Positions 1-7,394 are shown, numbered from the stretch's first letter. The stretch: 16,218 nt of DNA from JBGRQA01 sp041725895 (GCA_041725895.1 JBGRQA010000056.1:1-16218); one strand, 5' to 3'. Notes: generated by a model not told the origin, from the letters alone. Numbers and translations are program-made.

Positions 1-137
1 TTGGTTCCCTTCTTATCCGTCCCGGCCATTTGCCGGATCCGGGAAATGGGTAACTTCAGTTTGTAGTGAGAAGCTATGGAGGCCAAACAGGCAGCCCCAC
101 AATCGGTTATATCGTGTTGTTTTATTTTGATGCTCAT
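1..137 (-). CDS. C39-peptidase ABC transporter (bacteriocin/peptide exporter), N-terminus only
   Basis: The gene runs off the left edge; only the first 45 codons are present. The protein begins MSIKIKQHDITDCGAAC, which is the N-terminal active-site box of peptidase family C39: Gln7 (oxyanion hole) six residues before the catalytic Cys13, followed by the usual A-C-L-A-S helix. In this family the cytosolic peptidase removes a leader after a double-glycine motif, and the membrane and ATPase domains (outside the window) export the mature peptide. I chose the ATG at 137 because it puts Gln and Cys at the usual distance from the N-terminus; an in-frame TGA lies upstream and no better ATG lies between. 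It follows the HlyD gene on the same strand after 121 bp, the usual partner order for a type 1 peptide exporter. The missing His/Asp residues, membrane segments and Walker motifs cannot be checked here. Confidence 0.93.
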   Translation of the reverse strand, partial: MSIKIKQHDITDCGAACLASIASHYKLKLPISRIRQMAGTDKKGT

Positions 138-258
138 AAATAAAAGATTGTTAGTCCAGATATCTATCGGAATTAGGTGAGATATGAGATTAGCAAATAG
201 ATGGCCTCATTACATTCCGGGAACCATTGGAACTGGTGAGAAACTAAAAAAGGAATTC

Positions 259-1401
259 TTATCCATTCAACCGGGGATTAAGCCAATCATCTACTTTGTC
301 GTAAAGCAACTGAAACAAGGTGCGCTCGGTTACCTGGAAGCGGGCTGTTAGGGTCATCCCTTTTTTCAAATTACCCACATAACCGTTTTTCAAAACCAGA
401 TGATCCTTTTCCAAACTGCAGCGCACCTTGAAAAAGGCATTGTTCTCCACCTGAAAAATATCCGGGGAAATTTCTAAAACTCGTCCATGGCCCAAGCCCC
501 ATTGGTTGTAATTGAAGGCATCCAACTGAAAAGCAACTTCCATATCTTTTCGGATGTATCCTATTTCGCCAGGAGAAATGTAACATTCCACCATTAAATT
601 CCCCTTGGGGGATATCTGCGCCAGAGTTTGACTGGGAGCCAAAAAATTCCCGGCTTGTACCCCGGCAAAGTGAGTTATGGCACCTGAAACAGGTGCTTTG
701 ATAACGTAATTTTCCTTTTCCTTTTCCAATTGTGCCTTTCGGGATTCAACTTCAAGATTTTCCCGTTTGATTTCATCCAGACGATTTTGCCACTGCAAGT
801 TTTTCTGCCGTAGGTATAGCTCTCTATTCTGCAGGGTTTGTTGGTAGCTATATTCCTTCTCTTCAAAATCCAATTTGGCGATCACCTGCTTTTCAAATAA
901 GCTTTTGTTTATTCGGTAATCTTTTTCCTTTCGCCTTATTTCTGCATTTAACTCTACCAACTTCTGCTTGTATTCTGCCAAATCGTTTTGGTAAAGCGTC
1001 GATTTCAAACGAACACTTTTCCCAACCAATAGTGATGTCAAATCCTGCTGGTAAACTTCATTCAATTCCAATTCCTTTTTAAGGGCATCCAATTCGTGCT
1101 CTATCTTTTGACTGTTAAGAAGCATTAAGGTATCACCCACCTGAACCTTTAAATTCTCATACAACCTATTTTCTTCCACCTGACCATAAATAGCAGCTAT
1201 TACCCTATTGTTTTCATCCATGGTACGAACTGTTCCCCGTCCCTGTTGAGTTATGGGCACACTAACAACAGGTAAAACAGCAATCCCCGATAGGAGAAGG
1301 AGTATCAACAAAAGATAAATTCCCCTGGTGGTAGAATTGAATTTTGTAAAATGGGCTTCCGTAGTATGGTCGATGATCTCTTTTGGAAAAATGGACTTCA
1401 T
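259..1401 (-). CDS. HlyD-family membrane fusion protein of a peptide exporter
   Basis: A 380-residue periplasmic adaptor of the HlyD type, which links an inner-membrane ABC transporter to an outer-membrane channel. It has a short cytoplasmic N-terminus, one hydrophobic segment at about residues 27-50, a first half-lipoyl segment near 60-95, and a long charged helical hairpin (about 100-230, rich in K/E/Q/L). The second half-lipoyl motif IKAPVSGAI is at about 234-242, and a beta-barrel region runs to about 355. Length and layout fit the adaptors paired with C39 transporters, and the next gene on this strand is such a transporter. The 121 bp between them is long for an operon and holds no credible gene, so they may or may not share a transcript. 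I found no clear promoter in the 131 bp upstream. The family call is firm; the cargo is unknown. Confidence 0.92.
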   Translation of the reverse strand: MKSIFPKEIIDHTTEAHFTKFNSTTRGIYLLLILLLLSGIAVLPVVSVPITQQGRGTVRTMDENNRVIAAIYGQVEENRLYENLKVQVGDTLMLLNSQKIEHELDALKKELELNEVYQQDLTSLLVGKSVRLKSTLYQNDLAEYKQKLVELNAEIRRKEKDYRINKSLFEKQVIAKLDFEEKEYSYQQTLQNRELYLRQKNLQWQNRLDEIKRENLEVESRKAQLEKEKENYVIKAPVSGAITHFAGVQAGNFLAPSQTLAQISPKGNLMVECYISPGEIGYIRKDMEVAFQLDAFNYNQWGLGHGRVLEISPDIFQVENNAFFKVRCSLEKDHLVLKNGYVGNLKKGMTLTARFQVTERTLFQLLYDKVDDWLNPRLNG

Positions 1402-1532
1402 TGGATTGTTCTATTGGTTCGATTTGTCATGTGAAACCCATCCTAAAAAGCATTGTACACCTCATTCATTTAAAATAGGGAACCAAAAATTCTTAATTCC
1501 CCAATCATAAGAAAAAAGTTTCACCGAATAGT

Positions 1533-1910
1533 TTAGTCTAAATCACAATTCAAAAGACTATCTGTAGTTGAATTGTAAAACTCATTCAAATATATCCGGG
1601 AAGAGTCCACAAAACTTGGACTCTTGTAAAAAGATCCTCCACTAATTTCAGAAAGTTGATCCTTTCTGCTTATTACCCGCAAGGGATTCTGTATTTCCAG
1701 TTCCATTTCACCGGAATATTCGTAGGTAGTCATTTTCCTGTTATAGCTCACATCAATCCCTATATCTTTTAATTCTTCCAGATGATTAAACAAATGACTT
1801 CGGGAAATGCCAAGTTTATCCGCAAAAACTTTTGCACTTCCTGTTCTTTTTTGTCGAATCAGTTTATCCATTTTCATTAAACGTTCCACGACATCTAAAA
1901 TTTTTACCAT
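1533..1910 (-). CDS. Small HTH DNA-binding protein with a C-terminal double-glycine extension
   Basis: A 125-residue protein. Residues 1-66 look like a winged helix-turn-helix: a helix LDVVERLMKMDKLIRQKRTG, then SAKVFADKLGISRSHLFNHL with the recognition helix at about 35-46, then a wing ending in TTYEYS. From my knowledge of Bacteroidota, proteins with this fold are often only about 70-80 residues long. This one carries about 55 extra residues containing LSEISGG (86-92) and then a 33-residue tail starting SFYKSPSF and ending NCDLD. The GG with Leu at -7 and Ile at -4 resembles the leader-cleavage site of C39 exporters, and such an exporter lies downstream on the same strand. It could be an ordinary regulator of the export locus, or a regulator-substrate hybrid; the second reading is inference. 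Start ATG chosen because the N-terminal helix begins there. Confidence 0.8.
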   Translation of the reverse strand: MVKILDVVERLMKMDKLIRQKRTGSAKVFADKLGISRSHLFNHLEELKDIGIDVSYNRKMTTYEYSGEMELEIQNPLRVISRKDQLSEISGGSFYKSPSFVDSSRIYLNEFYNSTTDSLLNCDLD

Positions 1911-2321
1911 AATTTGTTCCCTAATAATTTAATATCGCAGGTTTTTGTTGTAAGTAATGGTAGCAATCTTGGTTATCGGCAACTTGAATTTCTCATGCCT
2001 TTATTCTATTTTCCTTAAAAAGGTAACCCTTTAAAGTGTTATTTTTGTTAAATATAGATATTTTTTTTATTCATCATAACATTTCAAAATACTTTAGACT
2101 TGAAAATAAAAAAATGGAAGGGTAAAAGTCACCTTATGCGGATCAAGGGCATAGGAGGAGGCAGGAATTAGAGTGGGATTACAATTGTTATGGATACAAT
2201 GCAACCGACAGAGAAGATAAAATGACAGATTTATCTTTCGGAGGAAAGATTACTACTTTACAATTCGTGTAGGCAATACCTCCTGGGTAAAAAATGCAGA
2301 GCTTTCACCGAAAATTGAGGC

Positions 2322-2355
2322 AAAAAAAAATCGGACAGAAACGAATCTGTCCGAT
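2322..2355 (-). terminator. Rho-independent terminator, minus strand
   Basis: A 10-bp perfect stem (ATCGGACAGA at 2330-2339 with TCTGTCCGAT at 2346-2355) and a 6-base loop, with a run of nine A on the plus strand at 2322-2330. Read on the minus strand this is a hairpin followed by a U tract. It is about 355 bp downstream of the stop of the 99-residue gene, so that transcript, or an unrecognised small RNA/peptide gene, appears to run through 2356-2709. Confidence 0.85.
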
Positions 2356-2430
2356 ATTCACAACTAAATATTAAAACATAATCAAAAAGATGGTATATAA
2401 CTAGTATATCTCTTACTTACAGCATAAAAA

Positions 2431-2600
2431 GAAAAAACTAAGCGTGTCGATAATACAAAAAATACTTTTCCTTATGAGTATGATCACACCTAACTTATTT
2501 AAACTACTAATTCTAACGGATTGGATTTACTTCTAAATCTCTAACAAGCCAAAAGGAATCGATACCTATTCCAGCCTTACCGTCACCGCTTAGTTTTTTC
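2431..2600. repeat. 14-bp perfect inverted repeat bounding a 170-bp segment
   Basis: GAAAAAACTAAGCG at 2431-2444 is repeated as its reverse complement CGCTTAGTTTTTTC at 2587-2600, 142 bp apart. The match continues imperfectly inward (TGTCG versus GTGACG). No target-site duplication is obvious outside the arms. The segment could be an invertible promoter element, a small non-autonomous transposon-like element, or old insertion-sequence ends; the sequence does not decide between these. Confidence 0.6.
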
Positions 2601-2709
2601 TGGTTTTGGTTATTGGTTAATAGTTAGAGGCCAAATGCACAAGGGGGAATGTACATTCAACGTCTTATTTTTTTGTACTTGCAACCGGGGCTGCAACTAC
2701 AAATGGTTT

Positions 2710-3009
2710 TCAAAGAACATTATCCCCGGAAACTTCTTCCAGGCAACTTTTCAAAACGTTCATACGTTTCGGGGTAAGGGAAACTTTGCTTCTCTTTGAC
2801 CGCTGGTAGCTATCATTCAAACGGGAATTGAGCTCCAATTGCAAACTTTGCAGTTCTTCTCCCGAGATGTGGTTTTGCATCGCTTCCACCGCCTTTTTTA
2901 AATCCTGCTTTACCAGTTTGGCAAAGTTTTCCAGTACCTGACCTTGGGTAACACAAGGTTCTGAGGAATTTATTACATTTGAATAAATTTTTAACTCATT
3001 TCCGTTCAT
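2710..3009 (-). CDS. Hypothetical 99-residue helical protein
   Basis: I do not recognise the family. The 99-residue product is hydrophilic, without signal peptide or membrane segment. The part from about residue 25 to 92 looks mostly helical (heptad-like L/V spacing in VLENFAKLVKQDLKKAVEAM and LQSLQLELNSRLNDSY), with a basic patch SYQRSKRSKVSLTPKRM near the C-terminus that could bind nucleic acid or partner protein; this is inference. It is transcribed away from the TPR-like gene at 3174 and towards the peptide-export genes. A perfect TAnnTTTG box lies 44 bp before the ATG. After the TGA stop the same frame stays open for 14 more codons (KPFVVAAPVASTKK), so the annotated C-terminus may be a recent truncation. 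Coding status is probable because of the length, the fitting promoter and the downstream terminator. Confidence 0.6.
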   Translation of the reverse strand: MNGNELKIYSNVINSSEPCVTQGQVLENFAKLVKQDLKKAVEAMQNHISGEELQSLQLELNSRLNDSYQRSKRSKVSLTPKRMNVLKSCLEEVSGDNVL

Positions 3010-3048
3010 CAGGTTCCTTTTAAAAGTTGTTTATTTTTTAAGCTTGAC

Positions 3049-3122
3049 AGTTCAAAAGTATAGCAACGGAACTTTTGTTGGAAATCAAATTTTAGAGTTT
3101 CTACGAAGTTCAAAAGCGGAAC
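3049..3122. repeat. Direct repeat AGTTCAAAAG ... CGGAAC in a divergent promoter region
   Basis: AGTTCAAAAG occurs at 3049-3058 and again at 3107-3116. Each copy is followed by CGGAAC (3067-3072 after 8 bp, and 3117-3122 directly). The pair lies between the divergent genes at 3009 and 3174, where a shared regulator could bind. No known operator is recognised. Confidence 0.4.
3053..3060 (-). promoter_or_regulatory. Candidate Bacteroidota -7 promoter box (TACTTTTG)
   Basis: On the minus strand TACTTTTG matches the phylum consensus TAnnTTTG exactly, 43 bp before the ATG of the 99-residue gene. A TTTG lies upstream, but at 25 bp, longer than the usual 19-21, so the -33 part is not supported. The box overlaps an inverted repeat CAAAAGT/ACTTTTG (3053-3059 and 3071-3077), which could be a regulator site. 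Confidence 0.4.
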
Positions 3123-3173
3123 ACTGCAAGCGAATAATTAATTATCAATGAGTTAACACTTAGTTTTACTACT

Positions 3174-4718
3174 ATGGCTAAAACACATATTGACCCTCTG
3201 TTTCAATTAATTAAAACGATTTCGAAATCGGAGAAACGAAGTTTTAAGATCTACGCCAACCGAATTAGTAGTGAAAAGGGCTCCAAATTCCTTACCCTTT
3301 TCGATATTCTCGATAGAATGGAGGAGTACAATGAGGAGCTAATTCTTAAAAAGGCAAAGGACATTAAGCAAACACAGCTCCCCAATTTAAAGGCACACCT
3401 TTACAAACAGCTGCTGACCAGTTTGCGCCTGACCCAAATCAATCATGATTTGAACATCAGCATCCGTGAGCAGATTGATTACGCCAAGGTTCTCTACAAC
3501 AAGGGCCTGTACCAGCAAAGTTTGAAAATCCTGGAGAAAACGAAACTTCAGGCCCAAAAACACCAGCGCAACATTCTTCATTTCGAAATTGTAGAATTCG
3601 AAAAGCTGATCGAATCCCAATACATCACCGGAAGTATTGAGTCGAAAGCGGAAGAGATCACCAGGGAAGCGGCAAACATTAGCCAGGTAATGCACGATAC
3701 GGTGTTTTTCTCCAATATGAGTATCCGGCTCTATGGGCTCTACCTAAAGGTTGGCTACGCCAGAAACGAAAAGGACCTGTTTATGGTTAAGGAGTTCTTC
3801 AACTCCAACCTGATCCCCCACAATATTGAGCAAATGGGCTTTTACGAAAAGCTCTACCTCTACCAGTCGTACGTTTGGTACTACCTGATTATTCAGGATT
3901 TCTTAATGTGCTACAAATACGCCCAAAAGTGGGTGGATTTGTTTCAGATGAATCCGGAAATGATCCATGTTCAAATGGATTTGTACCTGAAAGGCCTGAA
4001 CAATGTGCTGGTGGCCCTTTTCTATACCAATCATTACAGTAAGTTCAAAAAGAACCTTCGCTTACTTAGAAGACTGGAGAAGGAGGAACAGTTCAAATTC
4101 AATTCCAATCTGAATATCCTTCTGCAAATGTTCTCCTTTATGCATCGAATCAACAAGCATTTTATGGAAGGGACATTTGAGAAGGGATTGAAACTGGTAC
4201 CCGAAATTGAAAACTTCCTGGAGGAGAATCGAATTGGAATGGACACCCACCGGGCCATTGTTTTCCATTATAAGATTGCCTGCCTGTATTTTGGAACTGG
4301 CGATTACCGCAAAACCATTCAGTATCTGAACAAAGTATTCGAAGTAAAAGATACTTCCCTTCGATCGGATATCCATTGCTTTGCAAGGATTCTAAACCTG
4401 ATTAGCCATTACGAACTGGAGAATACCGAATTGCTGGAGTACCAGATTCGCTCCACTTATCGTTACCTGGCCAAGATGGAAGATTTGCAGGAAGTGCAAA
4501 AATACATTATCCGCTTCCTTCGTAAATTGAGCCAAATCAGTCCCGATCAACTAAAAACAGAGCTAAAAATATCCAGAAAGAAACTACTCAAATGGGCCAA
4601 CGATCCGTTTGAAAAACGGGCATTTCTGTATCTGGATCTTATCTCCTGGCTGGATAGCAAAATTGAGAACAAGCCCATACAGGATGTGATTATTGAAAAG
4701 GCAAAGGCAAATAAATAG
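3174..4718 (+). CDS. Conserved Bacteroidota helical-repeat (TPR-like) protein, function unknown
   Basis: A 514-residue soluble protein, almost entirely helical, rich in Tyr, Leu, Lys and Phe. The N-terminal block (LFQLIKTISKSEKRSFKIYA, residues 9-28, and LFDILDRMEEYNEE, about 42-55) is like one I associate with a family of unknown proteins common in Bacteroidota that start with '...LIKSLSKSEKRYFK'. The rest resembles degenerate TPR helices, for example YNKGLYQQSLKILEKTK at about 108-124 and FGTGDYRKTIQYLNKVFEV at about 375-393. There is no signal peptide, membrane span or enzymatic motif. It stands alone: a 164-bp divergent region upstream and 183 bp before the next gene. TPR-like scaffolds bind other proteins, but no partner is visible. 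The ATG at 3174 is the first start and fits the family N-terminus; there is no clear Shine-Dalgarno site. Confidence 0.85.
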   Translation: MAKTHIDPLFQLIKTISKSEKRSFKIYANRISSEKGSKFLTLFDILDRMEEYNEELILKKAKDIKQTQLPNLKAHLYKQLLTSLRLTQINHDLNISIREQIDYAKVLYNKGLYQQSLKILEKTKLQAQKHQRNILHFEIVEFEKLIESQYITGSIESKAEEITREAANISQVMHDTVFFSNMSIRLYGLYLKVGYARNEKDLFMVKEFFNSNLIPHNIEQMGFYEKLYLYQSYVWYYLIIQDFLMCYKYAQKWVDLFQMNPEMIHVQMDLYLKGLNNVLVALFYTNHYSKFKKNLRLLRRLEKEEQFKFNSNLNILLQMFSFMHRINKHFMEGTFEKGLKLVPEIENFLEENRIGMDTHRAIVFHYKIACLYFGTGDYRKTIQYLNKVFEVKDTSLRSDIHCFARILNLISHYELENTELLEYQIRSTYRYLAKMEDLQEVQKYIIRFLRKLSQISPDQLKTELKISRKKLLKWANDPFEKRAFLYLDLISWLDSKIENKPIQDVIIEKAKANK

Positions 4719-4726
4719 CAGCAAAT

Positions 4727-4759
4727 TACTTCTCCCGCACATTACAAGCTGGAGAAGTA
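4727..4759 (+). terminator. Hairpin downstream of the TPR-like gene (weak terminator candidate)
   Basis: A 9-bp stem, TACTTCTCC (4727-4735) with GGAGAAGTA (4751-4759) and a 15-base loop, begins 8 bp after the stop codon. No T run follows, so intrinsic termination is doubtful; it may stabilise the 3' end instead. The remaining gap to 4901 is AT-rich; I see no gene or clear promoter there. Confidence 0.4.
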
Positions 4760-4901
4760 TCCCCTGGTTTTGAATGAAGATTCCCTTTACAAACCGTAAG
4801 GTGTTAGTATTAAAGTATGTTAAAGGATTTTTTATTGTAAATAAAAATATCTAATATTAGTACATACTACCACATAGATTTACTAACATAAAATTTTCGT
4901 T

Positions 4902-5531
4902 ATGCGCATTCTTTACCTCCTTTGTGCTACTATCCTGCTAAGCGGATGCGGGGCTAGCTCCTATATTTCCTATCAGAACATTTCTACCCCTCAAGAACCC
5001 TACAACAATATTTTTATTGCCAGTGTTTTTGAGGATATCAATTTTAAGCAGCTAACTGAAACCACCTATGACTCCTGCCTAAAGGAAAACATTAATGAAT
5101 TAGGTGGGGTTTATGTCAGGGAAGCAATGGAGAAAACGGCCCAAAAGATATTTACAAACTCAAGACTGAAGCTAACCCTTTCTCATGAAACCTTTAAAGT
5201 TAATGAAGAAATTGGTTACCATGAATTTTGGGATGCCATTGAGCAAAGTAAAGCCAATGCCATTCTCCTTTTCAATCAGAACCAGTTCTACCGTGAATAC
5301 AAACCGCATACAATTACAATCAACAATTCGGAAGAGATCTATCCAACTCATAATGCTCTTTTCTTTATCTACCTGATAGATGCCAAAACCAGGCAAACCG
5401 TTTGGGCAAGTCGAATTGATGCAAGTGGTTCATCGTTTAACACGAAAGAATCTTTCTACAAGAGTATTTGTAAAAAGATAAACAAAGCATTGCTAGAGGA
5501 AAAGTTCCTGGTTCCACCCCTAAAGCAATAG
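4902..5531 (+). CDS. Putative lipoprotein, function unknown
   Basis: A 209-residue protein with a short lipoprotein signal: MR, a hydrophobic core ILYLLCATIL, and a lipobox LSGC with Cys16 as the expected lipidated residue. Signal peptidase II should cut before it, anchoring the protein in the outer or inner membrane facing the periplasm. The mature part looks alpha/beta: a strand YNNIFIASVFEDINF near 39-53, a helix VREAMEKTAQKIFTN, a strand NAILLFNQNQ, a long strand ALFFIYLIDAKTRQTVWASR near 153-172 and a C-terminal helix. This pattern (a predicted ageing strand, 'D..T...VW' and a final helix) recalls small periplasmic lipoproteins of the DUF4136/GNA1162 kind, but I cannot assign one. It lies alone, 183 bp after the TPR-like gene and convergent with groL. 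Confidence 0.82.
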   Translation: MRILYLLCATILLSGCGASSYISYQNISTPQEPYNNIFIASVFEDINFKQLTETTYDSCLKENINELGGVYVREAMEKTAQKIFTNSRLKLTLSHETFKVNEEIGYHEFWDAIEQSKANAILLFNQNQFYREYKPHTITINNSEEIYPTHNALFFIYLIDAKTRQTVWASRIDASGSSFNTKESFYKSICKKINKALLEEKFLVPPLKQ

Positions 5532-5668
5532 GCGCGGATCGACTCTCTTGCATCATCAAACTATTGGATTCTCCCGAATCGAAAAAGTAGACTTACTGGC
5601 TTTCAAACAGCATTCAATAGAACAAAAGAGCAAACCGAGACTGAATCATTTTACACTGAAATAGGAAA

Positions 5669-5693
5669 GGGCTGTTGATAAAACCAACAGCCC
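5669..5693 (-). terminator. Terminator between groL and the lipoprotein gene (probably bidirectional)
   Basis: A 9-bp perfect GC-rich stem, GGGCTGTTG (5669-5677) with CAACAGCCC (5685-5693) and a 7-base loop, lies 29 bp beyond the groL stop. The flank is T-rich in both directions (TTTCCTATTTC on the minus strand, TCTTATCTTT on the plus strand), so it can serve groL and also stop transcription from the convergent lipoprotein gene. The rest of 5532-5668 holds nothing I recognise. Confidence 0.75.
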
Positions 5694-5722
5694 TCTTATC
5701 TTTAGAATACGATTCTATATTC

Positions 5723-7360
5723 TTACATCATTCCTGGCATTCCACCACCCATTGGAGGCATAGCAGGAGCAGCCGGAGCTTCTTCCTTCTCCTCTACCAA
5801 AACACATTCGGTAGTCAGGAACATACCTGCGATAGAAGCAGCGTTCTCCAAAGCCACACGAGATACTTTAGCTGGATCGATAACACCTGCTTCAAACAGG
5901 TTCTGATACTCATCCATGCGTGCATTGTAACCGAAATCACCGTTTCCGGCCTTCACTTTGTCAACAACAACAGCACCTTCACCACCTGCATTGAATACAA
6001 TCTGACGCAATGGCTCCTCAATGGCACGTTTTACAATCTCGATACCAGTTGTCTCGTCTTCGGTCTCACCTTTCAAGCCATCCAAAGAAGAAATTGCACG
6101 GATGTAAGTAACACCACCACCAGGAACAATACCTTCCTCAACAGCAGCACGGGTTGCACTCAAAGCATCATCCACACGATCTTTCTTCTCCTTCATTTCA
6201 ACTTCAGAAGCAGCACCAACGTAAAGTACAGCAACTCCACCGGCCAATTTAGCCAAACGCTCCTGTAGTTTCTCTTTGTCGTAATCAGAAGTAGCGTTTT
6301 CAATCAAAGTTTTGATTTGAGCCACACGAGAATCAATGTTTGCCTTTTCGCCATTACCGTTTACGATAGTGGTATTCTCCTTGTCGATGGTAATCTTTTC
6401 AGACTGTCCCAGCATTTCAACAGTTGCCTGTTCCAGCTTCATACCTTTGTCTTCTGAGATTACAATACCACCTGTCAGGATAGCGATATCTTCCAACATT
6501 TCTTTTCTTCTGTCACCGAAACCTGGAGCTTTAACAGCAGCAACTTTCAAAGAACCTCTCAATCGGTTCACAACCAAAGTAGCCAAAGCTTCACCTTCCA
6601 CATCCTCAGCGATAATCATCAAAGGACGACCGGTTTGTGCAACTGGCTCAAGAACTGGCATCAGTTCTTTCATGGTAGAGATCTTCTTGTCGTACAACAA
6701 GATGAATGGAGATTCCAAATCAGCTTCCATCTTATCACCATCGGTAATGAAGTAGGGAGAAATGTAACCACGATCGAATTGCATACCTTCCACAACTTTC
6801 ACGTGAGTTTCGGTTCCTTTGGCTTCCTCAACAGTAATTACACCTTCTTTCTTAACCTTCTCCATGGCCTCTGCAATCAGGGAACCAATCATTTCGTCGT
6901 TGTTGGCAGAGATTTTAGCAACCTGCTTGATCTTCTCAAAGTTATCACCAACCTCTTTGGCTTGAGACTTTACGTTCTCCACAACTTTGGCAACAGCCAA
7001 ATCGATACCACGCTTCAAATCCATTGGGTTTGCACCTGCGGTAACGTTTTTCAAACCAACATTTACGATTGATTGAGCCAAAACAGTAGCGGTAGTAGTA
7101 CCATCACCTGCATCGTCTCCGGTTTTGGAAGCAACTTCCTTCACCATTTGCGCACCCATGTTCGCATAAGGATCAGATAATTCGATCTCCTTAGCTACAG
7201 ATACACCATCCTTGGTAATCTGTGGAGCACCAAACTTACGATCAATCACTACATTGCGACCTTTAGGGCCCAAAGTTACTTTTACTGCATCAGCCAGCTC
7301 GTCAACACCTTTTTTTAGCAAATCGCGAGCTTCAATATTGAATTTAATTTCTTTAGCCAT
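5723..7360 (-). CDS. groL: Chaperonin GroEL (60-kDa)
   Basis: A full-length 545-residue GroEL. It forms the double heptameric ring that folds cytosolic proteins in an ATP-dependent cycle with GroES. Visible marks: N-terminus MAKEIKFNIEARDLL, the nucleotide-binding segment VTLGPKGRNVVID (28-40), GDGTTTAT at 85-92 with the essential Asp87, the apical-domain segment RGYISPYF, the RVDDALSATRAA motif carrying the hydrolysis Asp, and the Gly/Met-rich tail ending GGGMPGMM. No residue looks missing. groES lies 34 bp upstream on the same strand, so the two are one operon; a terminator follows the stop. I see no CIRCE inverted repeat (TTAGCACTC-type), so HrcA control is not supported. The start is fixed by the family N-terminus. 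Confidence 0.99.
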   Translation of the reverse strand: MAKEIKFNIEARDLLKKGVDELADAVKVTLGPKGRNVVIDRKFGAPQITKDGVSVAKEIELSDPYANMGAQMVKEVASKTGDDAGDGTTTATVLAQSIVNVGLKNVTAGANPMDLKRGIDLAVAKVVENVKSQAKEVGDNFEKIKQVAKISANNDEMIGSLIAEAMEKVKKEGVITVEEAKGTETHVKVVEGMQFDRGYISPYFITDGDKMEADLESPFILLYDKKISTMKELMPVLEPVAQTGRPLMIIAEDVEGEALATLVVNRLRGSLKVAAVKAPGFGDRRKEMLEDIAILTGGIVISEDKGMKLEQATVEMLGQSEKITIDKENTTIVNGNGEKANIDSRVAQIKTLIENATSDYDKEKLQERLAKLAGGVAVLYVGAASEVEMKEKKDRVDDALSATRAAVEEGIVPGGGVTYIRAISSLDGLKGETEDETTGIEIVKRAIEEPLRQIVFNAGGEGAVVVDKVKAGNGDFGYNARMDEYQNLFEAGVIDPAKVSRVALENAASIAGMFLTTECVLVEEKEEAPAAPAMPPMGGGMPGMM

Positions 7361-7394
7361 TTTTTATAGTATTTAATTTGATTACAGAATTGGA

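Larger units (their letters stand above)
1911..2709. other. Long gap without a confident gene (about 800 bp)
   Basis: I found no gene that I would defend on either strand. Visible items are: a minus-strand terminator (2322-2355); a 14-bp perfect inverted repeat at 2431-2444 and 2587-2600; an open stretch of about 49 codons on the plus strand (2124-2270) without a good start; a 14-codon in-frame continuation after the stop of the 99-residue gene (2668-2709); and very A/T-rich DNA at 2041-2120, including a T run near 2061-2068. The base composition and broken open stretches suggest decayed coding DNA or a regulatory/mobile region. Double-glycine precursor peptides of normal length were looked for and not found. 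Confidence 0.6.

Noticed and set aside
2222..2272. Small plus-strand frame MTDLSFGGKITTLQFV with a GG that could suggest an exported peptide.
   Set aside because: Only 16 residues, with no leader of normal length before the GG and nothing after it; plus strand, opposite to the exporter genes.
2496..2622. A 36-codon open frame on the minus strand, containing KKLSGDGKAGIGIDSFWL, inside the inverted repeat.
   Set aside because: No start codon and no upstream ribosome site; the frame begins right after a stop. Not enough to call a gene.
2660..2728. A short cysteine-rich peptide on the minus strand in another frame (TICSCSPGCKYKKIRR), next to the exporter locus.
   Set aside because: It has no ATG, follows directly on a stop codon, and the same DNA is open in the frame of the 99-residue gene. 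Cys-rich frames this short arise by chance.
5675..6268. A 197-codon open frame on the plus strand opposite groL (and others opposite groL near 6336-7072).
   Set aside because: They are antisense shadows of a conserved gene, rich in Ser/His/Asn/Phe, without ribosome sites or recognisable domains.
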